Origin: Bacillota bacterium
GTDB taxonomy: Bacteria > Bacillota > Clostridia > Lachnospirales > Anaerotignaceae
NCBI GenBank assembly: GCA_017547125.1
Contig: JAFYQL010000198.1
Location: 1-9,753, forward strand
DNA length: 9,753 nucleotides
Reading direction: 5' to 3'
Within the stretch, counting starts at the first letter, position 1. Each line of letters starts with the position of its first letter. Position numbers and translations under genes: made by a program. Positions 1-6,037 of this stretch are shown piece by piece. The notes under the pieces were generated by a model, which searched no databases, had not been told where the DNA came from, and was given only the letters and a program-made list of their open reading frames with translations.

Positions 1-1
1 C

Positions 2-460
2 GAACCTGTAAAACTTCTTTTCAAAGACGAAGTACGTATGGTAGGTAAGGCTCTTGGTCTTCCAGATGATATGGTATTCCGTCAGCCATTCCCAGGTCCA
101 GGTCTTGGTGTAAGATGCCTTGGTGCTATCACAAGAGACAGACTTGAAGCTTTAAGAGAAGCAGATGCTATCTTAAGAGAAGAATTTGACAAGAACGGCC
201 TTGCAGGTAAAGTATGGCAGTACTTTATTGCAGTTCCAGACTTCACAAGCGTTGGTGTAAGAGACGACAAACGTTATGAAGGTTGGCCAGCAATTATCCG
301 TGCCGTAAATTCTACAGATGCTATGAGTGCAACTATCGAAGAAATTCCTTATGCATTATTACACCATATCACAGACAGAATTACACACGAAGTTGAAGGT
401 ATCAACAGAGTGTTATTAGATCTTACTCCAAAGCCAATCGGCACAATCGAGTGGGAATAA
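2..460 (+). CDS. guaA: GMP synthase (glutamine-hydrolysing), C-terminal part
   Basis: This is the last 152 residues of GMP synthase, open at the left edge of the window. The enzyme converts XMP, ATP and glutamine to GMP in the cytoplasm, the last step of de novo guanine nucleotide synthesis. What is visible is the end of the ATP-pyrophosphatase part followed by the C-terminal dimerisation/XMP-binding domain. The family hallmarks are present: FRQPFPGPGLGVRCLG shortly after the left edge, SVGVRDDKRYEGWPAIIRAV in the middle with NSTDAMSA after it, and the near-invariant terminal GTIEWE. The usual KPPGTIEWE end reads KPIGTIEWE here, a small substitution. The N-terminal glutamine amidotransferase and the P-loop lie outside the window. 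The reading frame is intact to its stop and a terminator follows 26 bp later, so guaA is probably the last gene of its transcript. Identification is secure. Confidence 0.97.
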   Translation, partial: EPVKLLFKDEVRMVGKALGLPDDMVFRQPFPGPGLGVRCLGAITRDRLEALREADAILREEFDKNGLAGKVWQYFIAVPDFTSVGVRDDKRYEGWPAIIRAVNSTDAMSATIEEIPYALLHHITDRITHEVEGINRVLLDLTPKPIGTIEWE

Positions 461-486
461 TTCCAAACTGAATAAAACAACCACAT

Positions 487-519
487 CAGCCGTAAACATT
501 CCGTTTGCGGCTGTTTTTT
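487..519 (+). terminator. Intrinsic terminator of guaA
   Basis: An 11-bp stem (487-497 with 503-513, one G-T pair, 5-nt loop ATTCC) is followed at once by a run of T residues. It lies 26 bp after the guaA stop and ends that transcript. Confidence 0.9.
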
Positions 520-568
520 ATTATGCACTTCCAATTCGCAAAAAAAGACTATGGATTTCAGAAAACAC

Positions 569-597
569 TTGACGTAGTTTTAAAAACTATATAAACT
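569..597 (+). promoter_or_regulatory. Probable sigma-A promoter of the degV-family gene
   Basis: TTGACG at 569-574 and TAAACT at 592-597 are separated by exactly 17 bp. An alternative -10 reading, TATAAA at 590-595, has a short 15-bp spacer. The promoter sits after the guaA terminator and gives a leader of about 28 nt before the start codon at 632. Confidence 0.65.
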
Positions 598-631
598 TAA
601 AGGGAAATAAATTTGAGAGTGGGGTTAAATA

Positions 632-1483
632 ATGAGTAAAATAATTATTCTTGCTGAAAGCGGTTCAGACGTAACTAAAGAGATGGCCGAAAAATATAAT
701 ATCGAAGTTGTACCTATGCACGTAAGCTTTGATGACTACACACTTGATGACGGACATTTTGAACCTGAAAAGATTGTTGAATTTTATCAGACAACAGGCA
801 AACTTCCAAAAACAAGCGGTTGTATGCCTGATGACTTTATTCCATACTTCGACAGAATTCACGAAGAAAATCCTGACAGCAAAATTTTATATCTTGCATA
901 TTCTGCAGTTACAACTCGCTCATATCAGAGTGCAGTAATCGCTACTGAAGACAGAGATTATATCCATATGATCGACACAAAGCACGTATCTGTTGGCCAG
1001 GGTCTTATCGTTGTTGCCGTTGCAAAATATGTTCAGGAAAACCCTGATGCATCTATTGAAGAAGTCATTGCATACGCAGAAAAAATGTGTGAAAAAGCAA
1101 GAATGTGCTTTATGCCTGACGACCTTGAATTCCTTCGTGCAGGCGGCAGAGTAAGCAATGTTGCTTTCCTTGGTGCTCGTATTTTAAGCCTTCACCCATG
1201 TATCGAAGTTCTTGACGGCAAGCTTGTTGCAACAAAGAAATTCCGCGGGAAAATGACAAAGGCTTCAGCTGAACTTATCAGAGAATATGCTGATAAATAT
1301 GACCTTGGCAGAAAAGAAATCTACATCATCTACACAGTAGGTTTATCTGATGAAGTTAAGAAGGTTATTGAAGATACAGTTAAAGAATGCGGTTTTGAAA
1401 GCTGTGAATGGGTACTTGCTCACGGCGTAATCACAACACACGGCGGTCCTGCTGCATTTGGTATTGCAGGTTTCGCAAGATAA
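632..1483 (+). CDS. DegV family protein (fatty-acid-binding, FakB-like)
   Basis: This 283-residue protein has the full length and motif order of the DegV family (two alpha/beta lobes around a buried fatty acid). Proteins of this family bind a long-chain fatty acid; the FakB members present it to the kinase FakA for phosphorylation and phospholipid synthesis in the cytoplasm. Visible motifs: the N-terminal strand and ESGSD loop (residues 9-13), KTSGCMPDDF (60-69, the TSxPS-type ligand loop), AYSAVTTRSYQSA (89-101), the IDTKHVSVGQG segment (114-124), FLRAGGRVSN (168-176) and THGGPAAFG at the end (269-277), whose His-Gly-Gly-Pro corresponds to the carboxylate-contacting H-T-G-P of the family. 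The start codon has a weak GTGGGG ribosome site 7 bp upstream. It has its own promoter and terminator, and no fakA/DAK-type kinase gene is beside it, so its partner and lipid preference are unknown. The family call is firm; the FakB role is inferred. Confidence 0.93.
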   Translation: MSKIIILAESGSDVTKEMAEKYNIEVVPMHVSFDDYTLDDGHFEPEKIVEFYQTTGKLPKTSGCMPDDFIPYFDRIHEENPDSKILYLAYSAVTTRSYQSAVIATEDRDYIHMIDTKHVSVGQGLIVVAVAKYVQENPDASIEEVIAYAEKMCEKARMCFMPDDLEFLRAGGRVSNVAFLGARILSLHPCIEVLDGKLVATKKFRGKMTKASAELIREYADKYDLGRKEIYIIYTVGLSDEVKKVIEDTVKECGFESCEWVLAHGVITTHGGPAAFGIAGFAR

Positions 1484-1493
1484 TTAAAAATAT

Positions 1494-1522
1494 AGCCTCT
1501 GCATAAAAAGCAGAGGCTTTTT
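1494..1522 (+). terminator. Intrinsic terminator of the degV-family gene
   Basis: A 9-bp perfect stem AGCCTCTGC/GCAGAGGCT (1494-1502 with 1510-1518) with an A-rich 7-nt loop is followed by a T-run. It begins 10 bp after the stop codon. Confidence 0.92.
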
Positions 1523-1556
1523 GTTTTAGATACTATGAAAAAATATAAGGCTGTAT

Positions 1557-1581
1557 TATAATACAAAGATAGGCATATACT
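1557..1581 (+). promoter_or_regulatory. Candidate -10 elements for the K+ channel gene
   Basis: Two possible -10 hexamers lie between the degV terminator and the channel gene: TATAAT at 1557-1562 and TATACT at 1576-1581. Neither has a convincing -35 box at 16-18 bp. A promoter is expected here because a terminator precedes the gene, but which hexamer is used cannot be decided by eye. Confidence 0.35.
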
Positions 1582-1605
1582 ATATGTTTTGCGGAGGACT
1601 TTATT

Positions 1606-2811
1606 ATGAGTGATGCAGCTCTTAAAAAACAAAAGCGAATTTTTGAAATCATTGAGGTTGGCAATGACCTTGACTATCCAAGCCGAATATACGACTTTGT
1701 AAATGCTTTTTCCATTATATTCAATATAACAGCCTGTGTGCTTTACACGTTTGAAGATATACGAGTGAGTTGCGGATCGATTCTTCTCACTGTTGAACAG
1801 ATAACAGTCGCATTTTTTATGGTTGACTATCTGTTAAGACTTTGGACTGCAAGATTTCTTTACCCAGAGTTTTCAGAAAAACGTGCCAGAAAAAAATATG
1901 TACTTTCTTTCACAGGCATAATCGACTTGCTTTCATTCCTGCCATACTATCTGCCTATATTCTTCCCGTCAGGTACAGCGGCATTCCGAATGATAAGAAT
2001 TGTACGTATCTTCAGACTTTTCAAAATCAATGCTTACTATGACTCACTCAGTGTTATTTCTGAAGTTATCTCAGGCAAAAGACAGCAGCTTTTCTCATCA
2101 GTTTTCATTATTCTTGTTCTTATGGTTGCATCAAGCCTTTGTATGTATAGCCTTGAACATGAAGCGCAGCCTGAAGTATTTACCAATGCATTTTCAGGTA
2201 TCTGGTGGTCAGCATCAACACTGCTTACTGTAGGATATGGTGATATTTATCCTATAACCACTATGGGAAAGATACTGAGTATAGCCATAACGTTCCTGGG
2301 TGTAGGTATGGTTGCTATCCCTACCGGTATCATTTCCGCCGGTTTCGTTGACCAGTATTCAACTATCAAAAAGAGAAGCGAAATTGGTTATTCAGCTGAT
2401 ATGAACTTCATCAAGATTTTTATGAATGAAGGTGATAGCTGGGTGGGCAAAAAGATTATGAATCTTGGTCTTCCGGCAGGTGTTATTGTTGCCATCGTAA
2501 GAAGAAATGGCGACAACCTTATTCCTCGAGGAAGTCTTGAACTGAGAGCTGGCGACACTATCGTTATTGGTTCTGAGCCATACAATAGCCAGGAACATAT
2601 CAAGCTTAAAGAACTGGTGCTTGAAAAGAAAAATCCTTGGACAGGCGAGCTTATCAGAGACCTTGATATTTCTCGTCACTCAATCATAGTTCTTGTAAAA
2701 CGCGGAAACAAATCCATTATTCCAAATGGTAATATGCGACTTGAAGAGGGAGATAAGGTATTCCTTTACACACATCTTCATCTTGCACATACAAATGAAT
2801 TTGAAATTTAA
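1606..2811 (+). CDS. Voltage-gated-type potassium channel with two tandem RCK_C (TrkA-C) domains
   Basis: A 401-residue membrane protein of the six-helix ion-channel type. Segments by inspection: S1 about 31-49, S2 60-80 (E64, D74, R78), S3 98-116 (D107), S4 127-141, S5 162-183, pore loop 195-216 and S6 222-247. S4 carries basic residues at every third position (R128, R131, R134, R137, K140), the pattern of a voltage sensor. The selectivity filter is TVGYGD (208-213), so K+ selectivity is expected. The cytoplasmic tail holds two RCK_C-like repeats (about 268-324 and 334-391) that align without gaps at an offset of 66 residues: W279/W345, G281/G347, I284/I350, L287/L353, IP 306-307/372-373, G309/G375 and GD 316-317/382-383. 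I see no RCK_N Rossmann domain between pore and repeats. The start has a good GGAGG site 8 bp upstream. The gene is a single transcription unit between two terminators. RCK_C domains bind c-di-AMP in several known K+ transport proteins; binding here is inference. Confidence 0.92.
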   Translation: MSDAALKKQKRIFEIIEVGNDLDYPSRIYDFVNAFSIIFNITACVLYTFEDIRVSCGSILLTVEQITVAFFMVDYLLRLWTARFLYPEFSEKRARKKYVLSFTGIIDLLSFLPYYLPIFFPSGTAAFRMIRIVRIFRLFKINAYYDSLSVISEVISGKRQQLFSSVFIILVLMVASSLCMYSLEHEAQPEVFTNAFSGIWWSASTLLTVGYGDIYPITTMGKILSIAITFLGVGMVAIPTGIISAGFVDQYSTIKKRSEIGYSADMNFIKIFMNEGDSWVGKKIMNLGLPAGVIVAIVRRNGDNLIPRGSLELRAGDTIVIGSEPYNSQEHIKLKELVLEKKNPWTGELIRDLDISRHSIIVLVKRGNKSIIPNGNMRLEEGDKVFLYTHLHLAHTNEFEI

Positions 2812-2821
2812 AAAAGCAAAT

Positions 2822-2856
2822 AAAAAAACCTTGAAACTTATGTTTCAAGGTTTTTG
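2822..2856. terminator. Bidirectional terminator between the channel and AGCS genes
   Basis: A stem AAACCTTGAAAC/GTTTCAAGGTTT with a 4-nt loop (TTAT at 2838-2841) is flanked by an A-run on the left (2822-2828) and a T-run on the right (2851-2855). It therefore works in both directions. It lies 10 bp after the channel stop and 15 bp after the stop of the convergent symporter. Confidence 0.92.
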
Positions 2857-2870
2857 TTTTTGAATTTAAA

Positions 2871-4292
2871 TTAGTTCCAGAAATCAACTTTGCCTTCGAG
2901 GCCAACAGTTGATGCTTTGAACTGAGGATCCTTGCCTGCTTTTTTCTGTGCAATGTAGTCGTTAAGACATGTGATTGCTGTTTTGCCAAGAATAACGATA
3001 ACAGGAAGGTTGATAAGAGCCATAACACCCATTAATACGTCTGCGATGTCCCAAACAAGACCGAAGTCAAGTGTTGCACCAACGAAGATAACGATACAAG
3101 CAATAACACGGAAAATTGTCATTGTTGTTTTTGTTACTGTTTTCTTTGCAATGTAGTTTAAAGCACCTTCACAGTAGAAAAGGTTACCAAGAAGTGTTGT
3201 GAATGCAAAGAGTAATAATGCAAATGTTACGAAGTAAATACCGAATGAACCGAATGTGTTTGAAAGAGCTGCCTGAACAAATGGAGCGCCTTTAAGTTCT
3301 GCTGATGGAACCATACCGCTTGAAAGACACATCATAGCTGTTGCTGTACATACAAGGATTGTATCGATAAATACGCTGAGCATCTGTACAAGACCCTGTT
3401 TAACAGGATGTGAAACTTCTGCTGCTGCAGCTGCATTAGGAGCTGAACCAACACCGGCTTCGTTTGAGTAAAGACCACGTTTGATACCCTGCATTAATGC
3501 TGAACCTGCAAAACCACCGAAGATAGCTCTGAAGTCAAATGCGCCAGCAAAGATGTTTTTGAACACCATTGGAAGCATATCAAAGTTTAATACCATAGTG
3601 ATAAGTGCCATGATGATGTATGTTACACCCATGATAGGAACAAGAAGACCTGTTACTTTAACAACTCTTTTTGCACCGCCAAGGATACAAACTGCAGTGA
3701 TAACTGCAATAACTGCACCGATTACTGATGGAACAATTGATGTTTCAGGGTTGCCATAGAAGCTGTAGCTTGAGAAGCTTGTTACAAGGTTGTATGAGCA
3801 GAGCATGTTGAAGCCAACTGCGTATGTTGCAATAAGAGAAATTGCAAAAATTACACCAAGCCATCTGCTGTTGAGTGCTGCTTCAATGTAGTAAGCAGGA
3901 CCACCGTAGCTACCGCCTTCGTTGTCACGTTTTTTGTAAATCTGAGCAAGTGTACTTTCGATGAACGCTGAAGCACCGCCTACAAGTGCGATAACCCACA
4001 TCCAGAAAACAGCACCGTAACCACCGATAGCAATAGCATTTGCAACACCAACGATGTTACCTGTACCAACACGGCTTGCTGTTGAAACCATTAAGGCTTC
4101 AAATGATGAAACTTTGTTTCCTTCGCTTTTGTTGTCGGCCACAAGGCGGATTGATTCGCCAAGAAGTCTTACCTGAATAAATTTTGTACGGAAAGTGAAA
4201 TATAAGCCAACCGCAAGAAGCAGGATGATTAAAAGGTAGCTATACATAATATTGCTGATAGAACCAATTAATGATGAAAATAATTCGTACAT
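2871..4292 (-). CDS. Sodium:alanine/glycine symporter, AGCS family (AlsT-like)
   Basis: This 473-residue polytopic membrane protein has the full length of the alanine/glycine:cation symporter family, which imports alanine, glycine or related small neutral amino acids with Na+. Family hallmarks: SRVGTGNIVGVANAI (residues 73-87), then GGYGAVFWMWVIALVG (90-105), the ESTLAQIYKKRD segment (112-123) followed by GGSYGGPAYYI (126-136), and KRGLYSNEAGVGSAP (271-285) with the alanine-rich AEVSHPVKQG after it. The GGPGA usually seen at 90-94 reads GGYGA. About ten to eleven hydrophobic helices can be counted, beginning with residues 15-32. The start codon at 4290-4292 is preceded on the minus strand by GAAAGTAGG with 7 nt spacing. 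The gene is convergent with the K+ channel and divergent from the CofE-like gene. The substrate within the family cannot be told from sequence by eye, so I give no symbol. Confidence 0.95.
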   Translation of the reverse strand: MYELFSSLIGSISNIMYSYLLIILLLAVGLYFTFRTKFIQVRLLGESIRLVADNKSEGNKVSSFEALMVSTASRVGTGNIVGVANAIAIGGYGAVFWMWVIALVGGASAFIESTLAQIYKKRDNEGGSYGGPAYYIEAALNSRWLGVIFAISLIATYAVGFNMLCSYNLVTSFSSYSFYGNPETSIVPSVIGAVIAVITAVCILGGAKRVVKVTGLLVPIMGVTYIIMALITMVLNFDMLPMVFKNIFAGAFDFRAIFGGFAGSALMQGIKRGLYSNEAGVGSAPNAAAAAEVSHPVKQGLVQMLSVFIDTILVCTATAMMCLSSGMVPSAELKGAPFVQAALSNTFGSFGIYFVTFALLLFAFTTLLGNLFYCEGALNYIAKKTVTKTTMTIFRVIACIVIFVGATLDFGLVWDIADVLMGVMALINLPVIVILGKTAITCLNDYIAQKKAGKDPQFKASTVGLEGKVDFWN

Positions 4293-4329
4293 TTCTAAAC
4301 CTACTTTCTAAAAAAAAATTAACGGCACT

Positions 4330-4338
4330 ATTTTACCA
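4330..4338 (-). promoter_or_regulatory. Candidate extended -10 of the AGCS symporter gene
   Basis: On the minus strand TGGTAAAAT (plus positions 4330-4338) reads as an extended -10 element about 38 bp before the start codon. A clear -35 at the right distance is lacking (TTGAAC is too close), which the TG extension could compensate. A perfect TTGACA lies farther upstream at 4389-4394 without a good -10. Confidence 0.35.
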
Positions 4339-4370
4339 CAAAATTGTTCAAGAAGCCAGTAAAAAATACG

Positions 4371-4395
4371 TTTGACCATTAAAATTTTTGTCAAA
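4371..4395. repeat. Inverted repeat TTTGAC-N13-GTCAAA upstream of the AGCS gene
   Basis: TTTGAC at 4371-4376 and GTCAAA at 4390-4395 form a perfect 6-bp dyad with a 13-bp AT-rich spacer. It lies just upstream of the candidate symporter promoter. The half-sites also resemble -35 boxes in either direction, so it may be an operator or simply chance in AT-rich DNA. Confidence 0.3.
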
Positions 4396-4612
4396 ATTGA
4401 GTTTTTATAGTGAAAAATTAAATTTGAGAAGTATTTTTATTGTTATTTTGATTGTTTATAATGAAAAAAATACATTTAAAACAGTTAAAATAAATGTTTT
4501 TTTCAGTGATGAATAATATATTATTTTTTTTTGAGACAAAATAAAACTATATGTAAAAATGCCGAAAAAGACCTGGAATGAGATTTTTAATGGCTGTTAG
4601 GCATGAAAACTA

Positions 4613-4640
4613 TTGAAAAAACTGTGTTTAGTGGTATAAT
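4613..4640 (+). promoter_or_regulatory. Strong sigma-A promoter of the CofE-like gene
   Basis: TTGAAA (4613-4618), a 16-bp spacer, and a consensus TATAAT (4635-4640) preceded by TGG, giving an extended -10. The expected transcription start is near 4647, which leaves a leader of roughly 85 nt before the preferred start codon at 4733. Confidence 0.8.
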
Positions 4641-4667
4641 GTTAAGGTAATGGAATTAGGTCAATTT

Positions 4668-4687
4668 CTCCGTTTTAACAAACGGAG
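4668..4687 (+). promoter_or_regulatory. Leader hairpin of the CofE-like gene
   Basis: CTCCGTTT (4668-4675) pairs perfectly with AAACGGAG (4680-4687) around a TAAC loop. The hairpin lies about 20 nt into the predicted transcript and is not followed by a long T-run, so it is not a standard terminator. Its 3' arm contains GGAG, only 3 nt before an in-frame ATG at 4691. It could stabilise the 5' end of the mRNA or hide that ribosome site. Confidence 0.5.
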
Positions 4688-4732
4688 TTTATGCGGCATT
4701 CATACAAATCTAATTTGAAATGGGATGATATA

Positions 4733-5923
4733 ATGGAAAGAAGAACAGGTACAATTTCAAGAGGTATTCGTTGCCCTATCATCAGAGAAGGCGATGACCT
4801 TGCACAGATCGTAACATCAAGCGTGCTTGAAGCAGCTGAAATCGAAAACATTGAACTCAGAGACAAAGACATCATCGCTATGACAGAATCTATCGTAGCA
4901 AGAGCTCAGGGTAACTATGCAAGTGTTGACGATATCGCAGCAGACGTAAAATCAAAATTCGGTGATGACACTATCGGTGTTATTTTCCCAATCCTTTCAA
5001 GAAACCGTTTCTCAATCTGCCTTAAAGGTATTGCGAAGGGTGCAAAGAAAGTTGTTCTTATGCTTAACTATCCATCAGACGAAGTTGGTAACGAACTTGT
5101 TTCATTTGACCAGCTTGATGAAGCAGGCATCAATCCATATACAGATGTATTATCACTTGAAAGATACAGAGAACTTTTCGGTGACAACCGTCATCCGTTT
5201 ACAAATATGGATTATGTTGGCTACTATGAAGAAGTTATCAAAGAAGCAGGCGCTGAAGTTGAAGTTATCCTTGCAAACGATGCAAGAGCAATTCTTAACT
5301 ATACAAAGAGCGTACTCAACTGCGACATCCATACAAGAGTAAGAACAAAACGTATTCTTAAAGCAGCAGGTGCTGAAAAAGTATTCGGTATGGATGAAAT
5401 CCTTACAGAAAGCGTTAACGGCAGCGGCTACAACGAAAGATACGGTCTTCTTGGTTCAAACAAAGCTACAGAAGATACAATCAAACTTTTCCCTAAAGAA
5501 TGTACAGACCTTGTAAAGGCTGTTCAGAAAAACGTTTTTGAAGCAACAGGCAAACATGTTGAAGTTATGGTATACGGCGACGGCGCTTTCAAAGATCCAG
5601 TGGGCAAAATCTGGGAGCTTGCTGACCCTGTTGTATCACCTGCTTACACAGAAGGCCTTGAAGGTACACCAAACGAATTAAAACTTAAATATCTTGCTGA
5701 CAACGACTTCAAAGATCTCAGCGGTGAAGAACTTAAGGCTGCTATTTCACAGAAAATCAAAGAAAAGAACGAAAACCTTGTTGGCGATATGGCATCACAG
5801 GGTACAACACCAAGACGTCTTACAGACCTTATCGGTTCACTTTGCGACCTTACAAGCGGTTCAGGCGACAAGGGTACACCTGTAATCTTAATTCAGGGTT
5901 ACTTCGATAACTACACAAACTAA
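4733..5923 (+). CDS. CofE-like protein (coenzyme F420-0:L-glutamate ligase family), substrate uncertain
   Basis: A 396-residue soluble protein of the F420-0:gamma-glutamyl ligase family. Characterised CofE enzymes add glutamate to F420-0 with GTP; relatives in organisms lacking F420 have been linked to other substrates, including folates. The N-terminal family motif is visible as LRDKDIIAMTESIVARAQG (residues 42-60), comparable to the DGDVVVVTxKIVSKAEG of CofE. A second conserved stretch is YGDGAFKDP (281-289), followed by SPAYTEG and PNELKLKYLADN. The protein is longer than archaeal CofE (about 250 residues), as is usual for the clostridial form. I chose the ATG at 4733 because MERRTGTISRGIRCPIIREG is how I recall relatives beginning; an in-frame ATG at 4691 would add 14 unrelated residues. 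The ribosome site before 4733 (GGGATGA) is weak. Codon choice is strongly biased: 19 of 21 Asn codons are AAC, suggesting high expression. It is monocistronic, with no F420 genes nearby, so the true substrate is open. Confidence 0.85.
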   Translation: MERRTGTISRGIRCPIIREGDDLAQIVTSSVLEAAEIENIELRDKDIIAMTESIVARAQGNYASVDDIAADVKSKFGDDTIGVIFPILSRNRFSICLKGIAKGAKKVVLMLNYPSDEVGNELVSFDQLDEAGINPYTDVLSLERYRELFGDNRHPFTNMDYVGYYEEVIKEAGAEVEVILANDARAILNYTKSVLNCDIHTRVRTKRILKAAGAEKVFGMDEILTESVNGSGYNERYGLLGSNKATEDTIKLFPKECTDLVKAVQKNVFEATGKHVEVMVYGDGAFKDPVGKIWELADPVVSPAYTEGLEGTPNELKLKYLADNDFKDLSGEELKAAISQKIKEKNENLVGDMASQGTTPRRLTDLIGSLCDLTSGSGDKGTPVILIQGYFDNYTN

Positions 5924-5936
5924 TTTAAATAAACTT

Positions 5937-5964
5937 AAGCCTCGGATTTTTCCGGGGCTTTTTT
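5937..5964 (+). terminator. Intrinsic terminator of the CofE-like gene
   Basis: A 10-bp stem AAGCCTCGGA/TCCGGGGCTT (5937-5946 with 5951-5960, one T-G pair, TTTT loop) runs into a T-tract. It begins 13 bp after the stop codon. Confidence 0.9.
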
Positions 5965-5969
5965 ATTCG

Positions 5970-5998
5970 TTGACATATAAGTTGTATAGGGCTAAACT
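5970..5998 (+). promoter_or_regulatory. Sigma-A promoter of the MATE gene
   Basis: Consensus TTGACA (5970-5975), a 17-bp spacer and TAAACT (5993-5998). It starts 5 bp after the preceding terminator's T-run and gives a leader of about 33 nt before the start codon at 6038. The -10 hexamer is the same as in the degV-family promoter. Confidence 0.75.
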
Positions 5999-6037
5999 TT
6001 TGTTGTGACGTATTTAAAATATAAAAGGAGATAAACG

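Larger units (their letters stand above)
4293..4690. other. Gene-free AT-rich divergent intergenic region
   Basis: About 400 bp separate the two divergent genes and hold no credible coding region or RNA gene that I can recognise. The left part carries the symporter's ribosome site, a candidate promoter and a dyad. The middle (about 4396-4558) is very rich in A and T with long homopolymer runs. A slightly GC-richer island follows (4559-4604), bounded by ATGCC and GGCAT, immediately before the -35 box of the CofE-like gene. The right end holds that gene's promoter and leader hairpin. Confidence 0.6.

Noticed and set aside
1484..1605. Riboswitch upstream of the K+ channel gene
   Set aside because: I looked for ydaO-like blocks here because of the kup example. 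The gap holds only a terminator, -10-like hexamers and a ribosome site, too short for an aptamer.
2717..3028. Minus-strand frame overlapping the channel end and symporter end
   Set aside because: It crosses the bidirectional terminator and overlaps two well-supported genes; low-complexity Leu/Lys/Ser product.
3481..3759. Plus-strand frame inside the AGCS gene
   Set aside because: Antisense shadow of a clear membrane protein gene, with no ribosome site or family motif.
4691..4732. Upstream start for the CofE-like protein
   Set aside because: The added residues do not look like the family N-terminus and the GGAG is only 3 nt away and inside a hairpin. Kept as a finding about the leader, not as the start.
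4733..5923. Calling this gene cofE and inferring F420 synthesis
   Set aside because: Family membership does not fix the substrate, and no other F420 gene is visible.
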